Translations under genes and position numbers: made by a program
Notes under the pieces: generated by a model
Databases searched by the model: none
The model's input: the letters and a program-made list of their open reading frames with translations, nothing else
What the model was told of the DNA's origin: nothing
NCBI GenBank assembly: GCA_021295785.1
Contig: JAGWBR010000005.1
Coordinates: forward strand, 60,990-124,989
Length of the DNA: 64,000 bases
Direction of reading: 5' to 3'
Source: Gemmatimonadota bacterium
GTDB lineage: Bacteria; Gemmatimonadota; Gemmatimonadetes; Palauibacterales; Palauibacteraceae
Shown here: positions 51,079-61,426 of the stretch, piece by piece
Layout of the letters: each line of letters begins with the position of its first letter
Numbering within the stretch: position 1 is the first letter of the stretch

Positions 51079-52469
51079 AAATTCGAGCGAAGATCAGGGC
51101 CGCGGCTGTCGCGGTCGCAGCCGCCGGAGTCGCGGCGACACCCTGGCTCACAGGATCGCCACTGGCGGCGCAGACCAGGGACTACTCGGCCGACCGCCCC
51201 TTCGGCACGCTGAGGGAGCAGGCCACGACCCGGCAAGCCTGGCTCGCCGAACGCCTCGAAAAGAACCTCCCGATGCTGATGCGGAAACACGGTGTGGACA
51301 TGTGGGTGGTAACGATGCGCGAATACAATGAAGACCCGGTCTTCCCCGCGCTCGTGTCTCCGACGACCTTCGCGGCCCGCCGGCGGACCATCTACATCTT
51401 CCACGACCGCGGCGAGGAGCACGGTGTGGACCGCCTGGCTCTTGGAGGCACCAGCCAGGGGGGCGTTTACGAAGCCATCAGGGCCACCGCGACCGCCCCC
51501 GACGGACGGCAAGCCGAACTATGGGGAGCGGACCAGTGGAGCCTGTTCGCCGACATGGTCCGCGAGCGCGACCCCGCCCAGATCGCGGTAAACATCTCGC
51601 ACGACCACAACTTCTCCGACGGCCTCTCCGCGGGGGAATGGGAACAGATGGATGCCGCACTGGGGCCCGAGCTCTCCCGGCGCGTGGTACGGCGGCCCCT
51701 GCTGGCCGTGGAATACCTGGCGATGCGGGTGCCGGCCATGGACCACGTATACCGCCGCATGCAGGCCGTGGTGCACCAGATCATCGGCACGGCTTTCTCC
51801 GAGGTGGTGATCGTACCCGGGCAGACGACCAACGAAGACGTCGTTTGGTGGATGCGCCAGCGGGTCCACGACCTGGGGCTCGATTCGTGGTTCCAGCCTT
51901 CGGTCTCGGTGCAGCGCCGGGGCGGCCTGCCCGCCGGCGGAGGCTCCATCGTAATCGAACGCGGCGACGTGCTGCACTGCGATTTCGGGTTAGTCGCCTA
52001 CGGGCTGGCAACGGACACCCAGCACATGGCCTATGTGCTGCTGGAAGGCGAGACGGAGGCCCCGGCCGGTCTGCGGCAGGCGCTCGCCAATTCCAACCGG
52101 CTACAAGACATCCTCATGGAGGAGATCCGGGTCGGACGGACCGGCAACGAGATTCTGGAGACCACCCTGGATCGCATGCACGAAGAGGGCCTGAACGGGA
52201 CCATGTACACCCACCCGATCGGGGACCACGGGCACGGGGCCGGTCCGTTGATCGGCCTGTGGGATTATCAGACAGGCGTGCCCGGTCGCGGCGACCCGCC
52301 GGTCATACCCGGAATGTGGTTTTCCACGGAACTTCAGGTGACGACGCCAGTCCCCGAATGGGACGATCAACCGGTGCGAATGGCCCAAGAGGAAGAGGCG
52401 GAAGTGACGCCCCACGGCGAGGTCCGGTGGATGTTACGCCGCCAGACCGAACTGCACCTGGTGCGCTAG
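51075..52469 (+). CDS. Secreted M24-family metallopeptidase (Xaa-Pro aminopeptidase-like)
   Basis: A 464-residue exported protein (signal ends SPLAAQ). The pita-bread domain carries the metal ligands: HCDFGLVAYGLATD (Asp, Asp), HPIGDHGHG (His), STELQV (Glu) and the last Glu cluster EEEAEV. Likely cuts the N-terminal residue before proline. ATGA overlap with tesB. Confidence 0.85.
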   Translation: MKIRAKIRAAAVAVAAAGVAATPWLTGSPLAAQTRDYSADRPFGTLREQATTRQAWLAERLEKNLPMLMRKHGVDMWVVTMREYNEDPVFPALVSPTTFAARRRTIYIFHDRGEEHGVDRLALGGTSQGGVYEAIRATATAPDGRQAELWGADQWSLFADMVRERDPAQIAVNISHDHNFSDGLSAGEWEQMDAALGPELSRRVVRRPLLAVEYLAMRVPAMDHVYRRMQAVVHQIIGTAFSEVVIVPGQTTNEDVVWWMRQRVHDLGLDSWFQPSVSVQRRGGLPAGGGSIVIERGDVLHCDFGLVAYGLATDTQHMAYVLLEGETEAPAGLRQALANSNRLQDILMEEIRVGRTGNEILETTLDRMHEEGLNGTMYTHPIGDHGHGAGPLIGLWDYQTGVPGRGDPPVIPGMWFSTELQVTTPVPEWDDQPVRMAQEEEAEVTPHGEVRWMLRRQTELHLVR

Positions 52470-52485
52470 TCTCGGTACGCCGGGG

Positions 52486-53091
52486 TCAGGCGTGCCGGTG
52501 GTCGCGCATTCCCTGGTGGAACACCACATGCAGCAACGAACCGGCAACGAATGCCTGGTAGCGCTCCATGGTCTCGTGGTGGCCCGGCAACATCTCAACC
52601 CCGAGCAGGTAACCAACCAGCGTGGCCGTTACGATCGAACCCACCCCAAGGGCGGCGAGCGTTGCGCCGTGCCTTGGCTCCAGCAACCACCAGACCAGCA
52701 GACCCACCGGGACGCGGTGCAGGACCACCGCAATCAGGAACGCCGTGTCGCCCCCCTGACCCGGCAGGAGCGCGCCGCCTTCCAGAAACGCGTGGACCGC
52801 GATCAACCCGGTGCCGACGAAGATCGTGACGTTATCGGTGTGTTTGGCGAACAACTGGGAGGTCTTCTCCAACAGATTCAGAAAAACCGCGCCAACTGCA
52901 AGCCAGACAAGGAGGAGCGGCTCCTTTTCCGTGAGCATGTGAGGCAGGACTTGAAGCAGGATCAACACCGGCAGCGCCACAAGCACGACACGGTCCATCA
53001 TGCGAATCGTGCGGGGATGACTGTGGAAGACAAGGTAGAATCCCGCACCGACTACGGGCGCGGCCAGCGCCGCAACAAGCCAGACGTTCAT
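52486..53091 (-). CDS. ZIP-like integral membrane protein
   Basis: A 201-residue protein from ATG 53091, which overlaps the threonine aldolase stop as ATGA. About six or seven helices with His-rich ends: [26 protein letters not shown] and [16 protein letters not shown], a pattern close to ZIP (helices IV and V). Possibly a metal transporter, but the ZIP HNxxEG motif is modified (HAFLEG, HRVPVG), so substrate is unclear. Confidence 0.6.
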   Translation of the reverse strand: MNVWLVAALAAPVVGAGFYLVFHSHPRTIRMMDRVVLVALPVLILLQVLPHMLTEKEPLLLVWLAVGAVFLNLLEKTSQLFAKHTDNVTIFVGTGLIAVHAFLEGGALLPGQGGDTAFLIAVVLHRVPVGLLVWWLLEPRHGATLAALGVGSIVTATLVGYLLGVEMLPGHHETMERYQAFVAGSLLHVVFHQGMRDHRHA

Positions 53092-54197
53092 GCCCGGCGA
53101 GAGCTCCTGGCGGCGTGTTCGACAAGGGTGACGATCTGGCCCGCGGCCTCTTGCACCTGCGCAAGAGTCACGTCGCGGTGGAACACGGCGCGGAGTTGCC
53201 GTCTGCCGGTGGGGAGAACGCCGATCCCCTCCGCCAGGCACTGCCGTGCCAAACCAACCGCGTCGCAGCCCACGGAAAAACGGACGATGTTCGTTTGTGG
53301 AGCGACGGCCGACACGCCAAGGTCTGCCGCGCCCGCCAAGACCTCCGCGAACCGCGCAGCCTTTTCGTGATCATGCGGCAAGTCGGCGCGGTGGTGTTCC
53401 AGAGCGTAGAGGGCGCCCGCCGCAATGATGCCCGCCTGCCGAAATCCCCCGCCGAAGAGCTGCTTGAACCGCCGGACCCTGGCCACGAAGGGTGCCGAAC
53501 CCGCGACCGCCGAGCCCACGGGTGCCCCCAGTGCTTTGGAAAAGCACACAGACACGCTATCGAAGTTCTCGGCATAACGGGCCGGGCTGACCCCGCTGGC
53601 GGCCGATGCGTTCCAGAGCCGGGCACCGTCCATGTGGCTGCGCAGGCCGGCGGCGCGGGCCGCCCCGGCCACCGCGTCGAGTTGATCCAGGGGCCAAACG
53701 CTCCCGCCACCGCCGTTGTGGGTGTTCTCCACGCAGACCAGCGTCGCGGGTGGGGTCAAGGTCGTCGGGTTCCCTTCATAGGAGAATCCCAACGCTTCAG
53801 CGACATCGTCCGCGGTGAAGATCCCCCGGTGGCCTGGCAGGCGGTGGGCGGTAACCCCCGACAGCGCCGCGGGACCGCCCCCTTCGGAGCGGACCGCGTG
53901 GGCCCCGGCATCCAACAAAACCCGGTCGCCGGGCTGGGTGTGGGCACGAATCGCCGTCTGGTTGGCCATGGTGCCGGTCGGCACGTAGACCGCGCCCTCC
54001 TTCCCCAGGACACCGGCAACCGCCGCTTCAAGAGCCCGCACCATCGGGTCGTCCCCGTACACGTCGTCACCCACGTCGGCCCCGGCCATGGCCCGGCGCA
54101 TCTCGGGGCCGGGGCGAGTGACCGTGTCGCTGCGCAGATCCGTTGCGACGGGCGGCCGGCGGCTGTCTCCCCGAAAGGGCGTTGCGGAAGGGGTCAT
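53088..54197 (-). CDS. Low-specificity L-threonine aldolase (PLP)
   Basis: A 369-residue fold-type I PLP enzyme. [66 protein letters not shown] and the lysine in [12 protein letters not shown]. Cleaves L-threonine or allo-threonine to glycine and acetaldehyde. ATG 54197 chosen; the track's upstream extension has no support. Cotranscribed with the ZIP-like gene. Confidence 0.9.
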   Translation of the reverse strand: MTPSATPFRGDSRRPPVATDLRSDTVTRPGPEMRRAMAGADVGDDVYGDDPMVRALEAAVAGVLGKEGAVYVPTGTMANQTAIRAHTQPGDRVLLDAGAHAVRSEGGGPAALSGVTAHRLPGHRGIFTADDVAEALGFSYEGNPTTLTPPATLVCVENTHNGGGGSVWPLDQLDAVAGAARAAGLRSHMDGARLWNASAASGVSPARYAENFDSVSVCFSKALGAPVGSAVAGSAPFVARVRRFKQLFGGGFRQAGIIAAGALYALEHHRADLPHDHEKAARFAEVLAGAADLGVSAVAPQTNIVRFSVGCDAVGLARQCLAEGIGVLPTGRRQLRAVFHRDVTLAQVQEAAGQIVTLVEHAARSSRRA

Positions 54198-54401
54198 CTC
54201 AGTCGGGGGAAGGGGGGGGCGGTGTGCCACACCGGGCGAGCGCCGGCTGGTTGGCGGCAAGCGGCTGGTGGGCGCAAACTTGCCCGCCCATGACGGCATG
54301 CGCGAATATCTCGCGGCAATGCGGTCCGCGGTCCGCGCCCGTGACGTGTTCCCTTCGACGCCCCTGGCCGGCCGGTTCCGACCAAACAAACGGATAGGTC
54401 T

Positions 54402-55457
54402 TTGACCCTAAAACCAGCACCGGAAGCGGTCGATGTGGTTGTCGTGGGAGCAGGCCCCTGCGGGCTCGCGGCGGCAATCGCGGCGCGTGATTGGGGCCTC
54501 ACTTCCGCGGTGATCGAGCGCGGCTGCATCACCGAGTCGCTCATCCACTACCCCTGGTACATGACGTTTTTCTCGACAGCCGAGCGGCTGGAGATTGGTG
54601 GCGTGCCGTTCACCATCCCGGACCCCAAGCCGACCCGCCGCCAGGCACTGGCCTACTACCGTCACGTCGTGCGGCATCACCGGCTGTCCGTCCGCCCGTA
54701 CGAAGAAGTGACGGCGGTCTTCAATGTGCCTGGCGGCTTTGAGGTGCGGTCGGCGGCCGTTGCAGAGCACGCGGCCGGGCCGGAGCGCGTGACCAGGGCG
54801 CGGGGAGTGATTGTGGCGACCGGCGGCTTCGGAGCCCCCAACCGCCTCGCCCTTGACTCGGGCGACGAACTGTACGATGACCGGGTCACGCACTATTACC
54901 GGGACCCGTTTCCCTATTTCGACCTGGATGTGCTTGTGGTCGGCGGCGGTAATTCGGCCGTGGAGACAGCGCTTGAGCTACACCGGAGTGGGGCACGCAC
55001 CCGCATGATCCATTTTGGGGACAAATTCGACCGGGGCGTCAAGCCGTGGGTCCTGCCTGACATCAGAAACCGGCTGGCCGAGGGAGAAATCAAGATGCAC
55101 TGGCGGTCGCGGGTGGTCGGTTTGGGGGAGGGGGTGGCGGTACTGCGCTGCGAGGAAACCGCTGGAAGAGAAACGGCCGAAGAGAAAGTGGTTCCCAACG
55201 ACCGCATCCTCGCGATGACGGGTTGGAGACCCGACACCACCCTGCTGCACAGCTTGGGGGTCGTGCTGGATCCCGAAACCGGCGTCCCCGCCCACGACCC
55301 GGCCACCATGCTGACTAACGTGCCGGGTGTCTACGTGGCGGGGGTCGTGGCCGCCGGTTTCGACGCCAACAAGATCTTCATCGAAAACGGTCGGGACCAC
55401 GGTGCCCTGATTGCCGAGCACTTGTCCGCCGCGCTCGACCGGGATCTGGAGACCTAG
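54402..55457 (+). CDS. ypdA: YpdA/Bdr-type putative bacillithiol disulfide reductase
   Basis: A 351-residue FAD/NAD(P)H flavoprotein from TTG 54402. [18 protein letters not shown] (FAD Rossmann), [36 protein letters not shown] (NAD(P)H site) and a late [25 protein letters not shown]. YpdA reduces bacillithiol disulfide in Firmicutes; presence here suggests a low-molecular-weight thiol of that type (inference). Confidence 0.85.
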   Translation: MTLKPAPEAVDVVVVGAGPCGLAAAIAARDWGLTSAVIERGCITESLIHYPWYMTFFSTAERLEIGGVPFTIPDPKPTRRQALAYYRHVVRHHRLSVRPYEEVTAVFNVPGGFEVRSAAVAEHAAGPERVTRARGVIVATGGFGAPNRLALDSGDELYDDRVTHYYRDPFPYFDLDVLVVGGGNSAVETALELHRSGARTRMIHFGDKFDRGVKPWVLPDIRNRLAEGEIKMHWRSRVVGLGEGVAVLRCEETAGRETAEEKVVPNDRILAMTGWRPDTTLLHSLGVVLDPETGVPAHDPATMLTNVPGVYVAGVVAAGFDANKIFIENGRDHGALIAEHLSAALDRDLET

Positions 55458-56392
55458 AGGATCCGCTTTCCGAGGGCCGAGGCTATCAAACCGACGCCCA
55501 GGTCGGCCGTGACGTTCCCCGAATCCAGAACTGGGTTGAGCTCGACCATGTCCAGGCTGACAATCCCCCCGGAGCGCGCCGCCTTCTCGCACACGAGGTG
55601 CCCCTCGCGGTAGGTCAGACCCCCGCGAACCGGAGTTCCGACCCCCGGGGCCAGCCGGGGGTCCAGGGCGTCCAGGTCCAGCGACAGGTGAAACCCGGCG
55701 GTACCCGCGGTCACGCGCTCCAGCGCCTCGTCCATGCAGGTGCTGAGGCCACGATCGTCAATCTCGGACATCGTGAACACCCGGACGCCCAGCTCGCGGA
55801 TAAGCCGTCGCTCGCCCGGGTCGATCTCCCGGGCGGCCAATACGCAGACCTGCCCGGGCTTCACCTGCGGGCCGCGTTCAATCAGCGCGGAGTGCCCGCG
55901 CCCAAGCAACACGGCCAGAGGCATTCCGTGCACGTTTCCGCTGGGGCTGGTGGACGGACGGTTCATGTCGGTGTGCGCATCAACCCAGATGAGGCCGATC
56001 TCCTGCCCGCGGCCGCGGTAGTGGTCGGCGGTGCCCGCGGCAGAGCCCATCGAGAGCGAGTGGTCGCCCCCAAGGACCAACGGCAAACGCCCGGCGGCCA
56101 ACGCAGCCCGGACCAGTTCGCGGGTCTGCTCCGCAACCCGGCGAATCTCTTGTAAATAACGGGCCTGCGGGTCGCCCACTTCAGACACTTCGGGGCCGGT
56201 GGCGGTGACCGCACCCATCTCAACCACCTCACGGCCGGTCTGGCGAATCCGGTTGTTGAGGCCGGCGATTCGGAGCGCGGAAGGACCCATGTCAACCCCG
56301 CGGCGTCCTGCCCCGAGATCCACCGAGACAGTGACCAGGGCGACGTCAGCGTTCGGCCCGGAATTCCCCCCTGATTTCGCCTCTGGTGTCAT
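55454..56392 (-). CDS. rocF: Arginase
   Basis: A 312-residue binuclear-manganese hydrolase: LGGDHSLSMG, DAHTDMN, GNVHGMP and SLDLDALDP give all the metal ligands. Makes urea and ornithine from arginine. Convergent with ypdA (4-nt overlap of ends) and divergent from the SDR gene. Confidence 0.9.
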   Translation of the reverse strand: MTPEAKSGGNSGPNADVALVTVSVDLGAGRRGVDMGPSALRIAGLNNRIRQTGREVVEMGAVTATGPEVSEVGDPQARYLQEIRRVAEQTRELVRAALAAGRLPLVLGGDHSLSMGSAAGTADHYRGRGQEIGLIWVDAHTDMNRPSTSPSGNVHGMPLAVLLGRGHSALIERGPQVKPGQVCVLAAREIDPGERRLIRELGVRVFTMSEIDDRGLSTCMDEALERVTAGTAGFHLSLDLDALDPRLAPGVGTPVRGGLTYREGHLVCEKAARSGGIVSLDMVELNPVLDSGNVTADLGVGLIASALGKRIL

Positions 56393-56448
56393 GGCCGAAA
56401 CCTAGTTGACCGTAGCGCGGCGCGCCCCCGGCGAGTACCCTACCGGCC

Positions 56449-57225
56449 ATGGATTTGGGACTAAAGGACAGGGTGGCGGTGGTCACGGGGGCCAGCCGCG
56501 GAATCGGACTCAGAATTGCCCGTTCGTTTGCACGCGAGGGTGCCCGGCTGGCGATATGCGCCCGCGGCAAGCAGGCGCTTGACCGCGCCGCCGAAGAACT
56601 GGCGGAAGGCGGGACCGAAATCTTGGCGCATGTCTGCGACCTGGCCGAGCCGGATGCCGCGGCCGGTCTGCTGGCCGTCGTCCAGGACCGGTGGGGTGAG
56701 GTCCACGCGCTGGTCAACAACGTGGGCGGCAACAGGCGGGGTCAGTTCACCGAGACCACCGACCAAGACTGGCTGGACATATTCCAGCTGAATTTCCTTT
56801 CGGGCCTCAGGACGGCACGGGCCGCGGTGCCGCTGATGCGCGCCGCCGGCGGGGGCTCGATCGTGTTTATCTCATCGCTGTTCGGGCGCGAAAAGGGCGG
56901 ATCCGGCCTCTCGATCTACAACACGACCAAATCGGCCCAGATTTCCGCTGCGGGGATCATGGCGCTTGAGCTTGCACCCGACGGAATCCGCGTGAACTGC
57001 GTGGCCCCGGGGTCGATTCAGTTTGAGGGCGGCAGCTGGGACAAGCGGGTGAAGGCCGACCCCGAAGGAATGAAGAAATTCATCGCCGCCAACCTGCCCC
57101 TGGGGCGGTTCGGACGGGCCGAAGAAGTGGCCGACGTGGTGGCGTTCCTGTCGTCAAACAGGGCCAGCCTGATCACCGGCGCCACCATTGCTGTAGACGG
57201 GGCCCAGGGGAGATCGCTGATTTGA
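56449..57225 (+). CDS. SDR-family oxidoreductase
   Basis: A 258-residue classical short-chain dehydrogenase: TGASRGIG cofactor loop, NNVGG, catalytic Ser in FISSL and YNTTK, then the late GATIAVDGAQ. Substrate not predictable (FabG- or BaiA-like). A start ATG follows the ribosome site region tttccggccATG weakly. Convergent with the YjbQ-like gene. Confidence 0.85.
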   Translation: MDLGLKDRVAVVTGASRGIGLRIARSFAREGARLAICARGKQALDRAAEELAEGGTEILAHVCDLAEPDAAAGLLAVVQDRWGEVHALVNNVGGNRRGQFTETTDQDWLDIFQLNFLSGLRTARAAVPLMRAAGGGSIVFISSLFGREKGGSGLSIYNTTKSAQISAAGIMALELAPDGIRVNCVAPGSIQFEGGSWDKRVKADPEGMKKFIAANLPLGRFGRAEEVADVVAFLSSNRASLITGATIAVDGAQGRSLI

Positions 57226-57241
57226 CGGGATCCCCCCGCCG

Positions 57242-58414
57242 TCAGTTAAGTCTGGACAGCGTTACATCCAGGGTACGCGTGCCCGTCAGACTCGCGGCCC
57301 ACTGCACCAGAATCAGGCTCTGGTAGGTCCCCCAGGGGATTTCGGCCAGCCCGTCGCCCGTGCGGTCCAAAACGGGAATGCTCACCCCACGCTTCCGTTT
57401 CAGGGAAATCTGGACCGGGATTGAGAGCGCCCGCGCTACCATCCGTGCCACCAGCGAGCTGCTGATCCCGATCCGGTCGAGCGCGCCGCACAACACCTGG
57501 ATCGCGTCAAGCTGCGCGGCGGTGAACACGTCACCCGGAATTGAGCGCGGATCCCGCAGCGCACGCAGCACCTGCATGGCCTCAAGCTGGGCAGTGGAAA
57601 GGACCTTCCGGGGCACCTTGAGCGGATGCCTCAACCCCTCCATCACTGACCTTCCAAACCCCGTCATGAACTGAACCGGCTTGGTCAGGGCTGTCCTCAA
57701 GTCGTGCGTCATCAGCAACACTTCGTATTCGTTTACGGTCAGGCTGGCGTCGGCCTCGGGTTCCGCCAGTTCCACGTCGACCCTCCCGTATGCCACGTCG
57801 TGCTCGCGGGCCAGTTCCAGGACCTTGTCGGTGAACCCAACCGCCGAGTCTCTGAGGTTACGGGCGTACACGGAGTTGTCGCCGACCTCTACCTCAATCT
57901 GGGTTCGGGCCACCTCCTGGTCGCCGTTGTACCCGATCACGGTAGTGCGCCTCTTGCGGCGCCCCTCCTGGTGCACACCGTCCAGTTCCACCAGCCAAAC
58001 CGGGCCGGAGTCCTGTTCATACGAAACGCAGCTCTGGAGGCCGGCGCAGATGTACTTGAGGTGAGAATCGGCGTTACGCGGCTCGTGGTGCTTCTGAAGA
58101 TCGCTGAGCTCGGTGCGCAGCTCCATCTCGTCGTGCATGTACCCGGCATCGGGCGGGTAGACCTTGTTGAAGAACCGCAGGTGGCCGCGCACACGGTCTT
58201 CGTCGTACCCCAGCGACTCCACCAGCCCCTGCGGCATGTACCCGGCGGTCGTGTGATGCGACATGTAGAGCGCTCTGCGGAACTCGGAGAACTGGTCTCC
58301 GTGTTCGGCCACCACCCGCTCCCGCACATCAATCAGATCGCTTCGGGCGGCGGGTTCAATCTCGAGGGTGGCCCGGAGCGGCCTTCCGTCCTGGTTCAGC
58401 TCGGCCACAGCCAC
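57242..58414 (-). CDS. YjbQ (UPF0047)-like domain fused to a long C-terminal extension
   Basis: A 390-residue protein. Residues about 45-165 resemble YjbQ/UPF0047: SHHTTAGYMPQGL (usual HHTTAGVxINE), YMHDEMELRTELSDLQKHHEPRNADSHLKYICAG and VWLVELDGVHQEGRRKRR. Family members are thiamine-phosphate-synthase-like of uncertain role. The remaining about 220 residues (EYEVLLMTHDLRTALTKPVQFMTGFGRSVM, LSTAQLEAMQVLRALRD and FTAAQLDAIQVLCGAL, a duplicated helix) have no known family. Overlaps the next gene upstream by 19 nt. Confidence 0.6.
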   Translation of the reverse strand: MAVAELNQDGRPLRATLEIEPAARSDLIDVRERVVAEHGDQFSEFRRALYMSHHTTAGYMPQGLVESLGYDEDRVRGHLRFFNKVYPPDAGYMHDEMELRTELSDLQKHHEPRNADSHLKYICAGLQSCVSYEQDSGPVWLVELDGVHQEGRRKRRTTVIGYNGDQEVARTQIEVEVGDNSVYARNLRDSAVGFTDKVLELAREHDVAYGRVDVELAEPEADASLTVNEYEVLLMTHDLRTALTKPVQFMTGFGRSVMEGLRHPLKVPRKVLSTAQLEAMQVLRALRDPRSIPGDVFTAAQLDAIQVLCGALDRIGISSSLVARMVARALSIPVQISLKRKRGVSIPVLDRTGDGLAEIPWGTYQSLILVQWAASLTGTRTLDVTLSRLN

Positions 58415-58962
58415 CCGAAAGTCCCTGCCGTCAGCAGCGCGTAGATGGCTGCGTCAAACATGTTCTTGAAGGTCGTTGACCATTCCTGATGGAACCATAT
58501 TGAACGTGTCGCCTGTCCCATGCCGTGGCACATGAACATGACCCACCCAACCAACTTGAACACTTCCATGTACTGAGGGTTCCCGTCGGCGAGAACACTG
58601 TCGGCAATGCAGGCCGTGATGGTGGTGGTTACCAGCATGAAAACAAACCACTCGCCCAGACTCCTGCCCATTCCGCGCCCGGGGTTCATGATGGTCATCA
58701 TGGCCATCGGCCCTTTTTCGCATTTGGCCGCGTACTCTTCGGATCGCATCGCCTCCATGCTGCCGGCGTAGGGCATGACATAATTGCCGGGCTTCAGTCC
58801 GAAGTTGCGGAGGGCCGACATCACCTCATCTTCGTCGCCCAGTTTTCGATAGTCGTTCTTGTGGTGACGCAACACCGTGTGGACGATCCAGCTGGCAACG
58901 AACATGAGTATGGTCGAAACCAGGATCGGCAACCAGTAATCGAATAGTCCCAGAATATCCAT
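58396..58962 (-). CDS. Four-helix membrane protein of unknown function
   Basis: A 188-residue protein. Helices about 8-30 (YWLPILVSTILMFVASWIV), 105-125 (WFVFMLVTTTITACIADSV), 135-155 (VFKLVGWVMFMCHGMGQA) and 165-185. A middle soluble part has MNPGRGMGRSLGEW and MPYAGSMEAM. Homologues exist widely as hypothetical proteins. Stop lies within the YjbQ-like gene start, suggesting co-translation. Confidence 0.65.
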   Translation of the reverse strand: MDILGLFDYWLPILVSTILMFVASWIVHTVLRHHKNDYRKLGDEDEVMSALRNFGLKPGNYVMPYAGSMEAMRSEEYAAKCEKGPMAMMTIMNPGRGMGRSLGEWFVFMLVTTTITACIADSVLADGNPQYMEVFKLVGWVMFMCHGMGQATRSIWFHQEWSTTFKNMFDAAIYALLTAGTFGWLWPS

Positions 58963-58965
58963 CGT

Positions 58966-59934
58966 TTATTCTTGTCCCGTTGAGGCGTTGATCGCGTCGA
59001 CGGTGCGCTGAACGCGGAATGCAAGCAGCTGGCGCCCGGTCTCGACGGTCTGCTCGAGCGGTGTCAAGGACACGCCGTTGATGTGGTCCAGATCCGCCGC
59101 GACGCGTTCCTCGTACCGAACTGCCGACGGGTCGATGACCGTCATCATGGCGGTTATCGGGAAATCGTCGTGGTACCCGTCGTTAGAGGGTTGGGTAATC
59201 TCGAGTTCTGAGTTCATGTACTCCCGCACCTCGGCGTAGCGATAGAACTCCGGGATGAAATGGGCCCGTGCGTCGGTCCACCGTTCGTTGAGCCGGTCCG
59301 CCACTGCCTCCATGCCCGACTGGTTCCCGCCGCTGTCTCCGAAGAACACGATGTCAGTGAACCCGTGTGCCCGGAGGCTTGACGCAACGTCGTCCAGGAC
59401 CGATTCGAAGGTCTCCTGGCGCAGGCTGATCGTGCCCGGATAACGCATGTGTCCGGAGGGTTCGTCAATTCGGCCCTCCGGCACGAGTTTGATGATGGGC
59501 GCGCACAGCGCATTGCCCAGGGCCCTGGCCACTCCCTCGCACGCTCCCTGAAGGACATAGTTGTGCTTGCCGGTTGCCAGGTAGGGACCGTTCTGTTCGA
59601 TGCCCCCGGTGGTGATTAGCGCGGTGGTCTTCCCGTCGGCCAGAGCGTCCCGCACCTCCATCCAGGTCATCTCTTCAATCCAGATGGTGTTTGCGGCCGC
59701 TATCGGTCGCTCCGAGACCAGTTCCGCCTGGACCAGCCGTTCGCGCTCGGCGGCCCGGGCCGCGCGCTCCTCGTCGGAGATCTGATTTACGGCCGCCGCG
59801 CCGCCCCCGTTCTCAGCAGCGGCGGCTGCACCGCCGCTTTCGGCGGACTCCGCCCGGGGTGCGCACCCGACAACAACGAAAGCCAGCCCCCAAAGGGCCG
59901 ATCCCGAAAGGGTTGATAGCCGCGATGGCAACAT
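58966..59934 (-). CDS. Creatininase-family lipoprotein
   Basis: About 322 residues. ATG 59934 follows GGAGG; lipobox VVVGCAP. Creatininase-fold marks: TTALITTGGIEQNGPYLATGKHN (usual LPxGSxEQHGPHLP), GHMRYPGTISL and FFGDSGGNQSGM. Some metal residues differ from true creatininase. Family covers amidohydrolases acting on creatinine, peptides or cofactors. First of a reverse-strand run with two downstream genes. Confidence 0.8.
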   Translation of the reverse strand: MLPSRLSTLSGSALWGLAFVVVGCAPRAESAESGGAAAAAENGGGAAAVNQISDEERAARAAERERLVQAELVSERPIAAANTIWIEEMTWMEVRDALADGKTTALITTGGIEQNGPYLATGKHNYVLQGACEGVARALGNALCAPIIKLVPEGRIDEPSGHMRYPGTISLRQETFESVLDDVASSLRAHGFTDIVFFGDSGGNQSGMEAVADRLNERWTDARAHFIPEFYRYAEVREYMNSELEITQPSNDGYHDDFPITAMMTVIDPSAVRYEERVAADLDHINGVSLTPLEQTVETGRQLLAFRVQRTVDAINASTGQE

Positions 59935-60078
59935 CCCAACCTCCTTCACCCCGGTGCCCGGGGTCCTGTAACCGCCGCATTCTGGATCCGGCGCCGACCA
60001 CCTGCCGGCGCCGGACAAGCAAGCGGGCCAATATACGCCCAAAGCAGTGGGATTGTTCGGCAGTGGGATTGTTCCCGC

Positions 60079-60687
60079 TCACTGGGCCGCGGGGGCGGGT
60101 TGGCGGACGCGCGGCCCATCCGGGCCGAGGACCCGGCGCAAGGCACCCACCAGGTCTTGATCCGGACCCACGCCGGTATAGGCGACGTCGCCGTCCGAAT
60201 CGAGGATCACAACGATGGACGTCGTGGTGGCCTTGTAAGCCCGGACCGCTGCTCCGTCGGCATCCCACAGGAAGGGGTATGAATGCCCGGCGTCTTCAAC
60301 GTGACGGCGCACCCGGCGCTGAGACTGGGCGACTGCGACTGCGACTGCCAGAATTTCGGCCCGGTCGCCGAACTGGGCGTGGACGGCGTCCATCTGCGGT
60401 TGCAAGGCCTCGCACTGTTCGCACCATGAGGCCCAGAACTCAATCAGCGCGGGACGGCCGCCGACGGCGTCCTGCAGTTGAACAATGTTCCCGTCCAGAT
60501 CCTCAAGCGAGGCGTCGGGGCCCGCCGTGCCTATGGGCAGGCTGACCTGTCCTTCGCCTGTGTCCTGGGCGGTGGCGGCTCCGACAGTGGCCAACAAGAT
60601 GGCGACTGCTGCCGCGCCGATGACCCCCGTGGGGCGGCCGACACCGGCGCGCACGCCGGGCCCGTGGCGAACGCCGTCCGTGTGCAT
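60079..60687 (-). CDS. TlpA-like thioredoxin-fold protein
   Basis: A 202-residue exported thioredoxin-fold protein (signal ends GAATAQ): IEFWASWCEQCEALQPQMDAV holds the WCxxC redox centre. A cis-Pro region TTTSIVVILD follows. Reduces periplasmic disulfides or helps cytochrome c maturation. Its ATG overlaps the CcdA/DsbD stop as TGATG. Confidence 0.85.
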   Translation of the reverse strand: MHTDGVRHGPGVRAGVGRPTGVIGAAAVAILLATVGAATAQDTGEGQVSLPIGTAGPDASLEDLDGNIVQLQDAVGGRPALIEFWASWCEQCEALQPQMDAVHAQFGDRAEILAVAVAVAQSQRRVRRHVEDAGHSYPFLWDADGAAVRAYKATTTSIVVILDSDGDVAYTGVGPDQDLVGALRRVLGPDGPRVRQPAPAAQ

Positions 60688-61403
60688 CACAGGTTGTAGC
60701 CCACTTGAATCAGATAGTACTGGGCCATGCCGACCATGATCGCGGCCGCCGCTCGTTTCATCCATATCATCCACCTGCCCGAACGTGGCAACACTGCAAG
60801 GGTTCCGGAGAAAAGACCCACTACGATCAGCAATGACGTCATGCCGACCGAAAACACGAACAGGTACGCGAAGCCCATGAGCCCGGCCCCCTCGGAAGCC
60901 ACCCAGGTCAGTACCACGGCAAAAGCGGGGGCCCCGCACGGCGCGGTGACCACGCCCGAAGTCGCGCCCAGCAGAAAGACGCCCGGATAGGATCCGCCGC
61001 CACGCGAGCCCGCCCACTGCAGCAAACGCCTTGGCACCGGCACCGGCAGCACGTCCAACATCACCAGCGCAAACAACAGCAGCACGTTGGCGATGCCGAA
61101 CAGCGCCCACGGACTCGCGCTCACCGTGCCAAACAAGGTCCCCGACAATCCGGCCACGGTGCCCAGCAGCGCGTAGAGCATGGCCAGACCCAGCGCGTAG
61201 GTCAACGTCAGCCCGACGGTGCGCCGCCTGGGTTGGTTTTCCGATGCCGTCCCGGCAATCACCGATGCGGTGATCGGGATCATGGGATAGACGCAGGGCG
61301 TAAGGCTCGTCAGCACGCCCCCGGCGAAGAGTGCGCCCAGCGCCAGCAGGGGATTGCCGGAGAGGGCCGCTTCCCAGCCTCCCGAGGGTTCCATTTGAGC
61401 CAC
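60687..61403 (-). CDS. CcdA/DsbD-type transmembrane electron carrier
   Basis: A 238-residue membrane protein with six to eight helices. Paired cysteines TSLTPCVYPMIPI and TAPCGAPAFAVV are the DsbD/CcdA transmembrane disulfide centre. Carries electrons from thioredoxin to periplasmic TlpA-like partners. Coupled to TlpA by TGATG and 23 nt downstream of the peroxiredoxin gene. Confidence 0.85.
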   Translation of the reverse strand: MAQMEPSGGWEAALSGNPLLALGALFAGGVLTSLTPCVYPMIPITASVIAGTASENQPRRRTVGLTLTYALGLAMLYALLGTVAGLSGTLFGTVSASPWALFGIANVLLLFALVMLDVLPVPVPRRLLQWAGSRGGGSYPGVFLLGATSGVVTAPCGAPAFAVVLTWVASEGAGLMGFAYLFVFSVGMTSLLIVVGLFSGTLAVLPRSGRWMIWMKRAAAAIMVGMAQYYLIQVGYNL

Positions 61404-61426
61404 CGGGAGGAATGAGGCAACTACTA

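Noticed and set aside
53092-53241. N-terminal extension of the ZIP-like ORF
   Set aside because: It lies inside the threonine aldolase gene in another frame; ATG 53091 makes the usual ATGA overlap.
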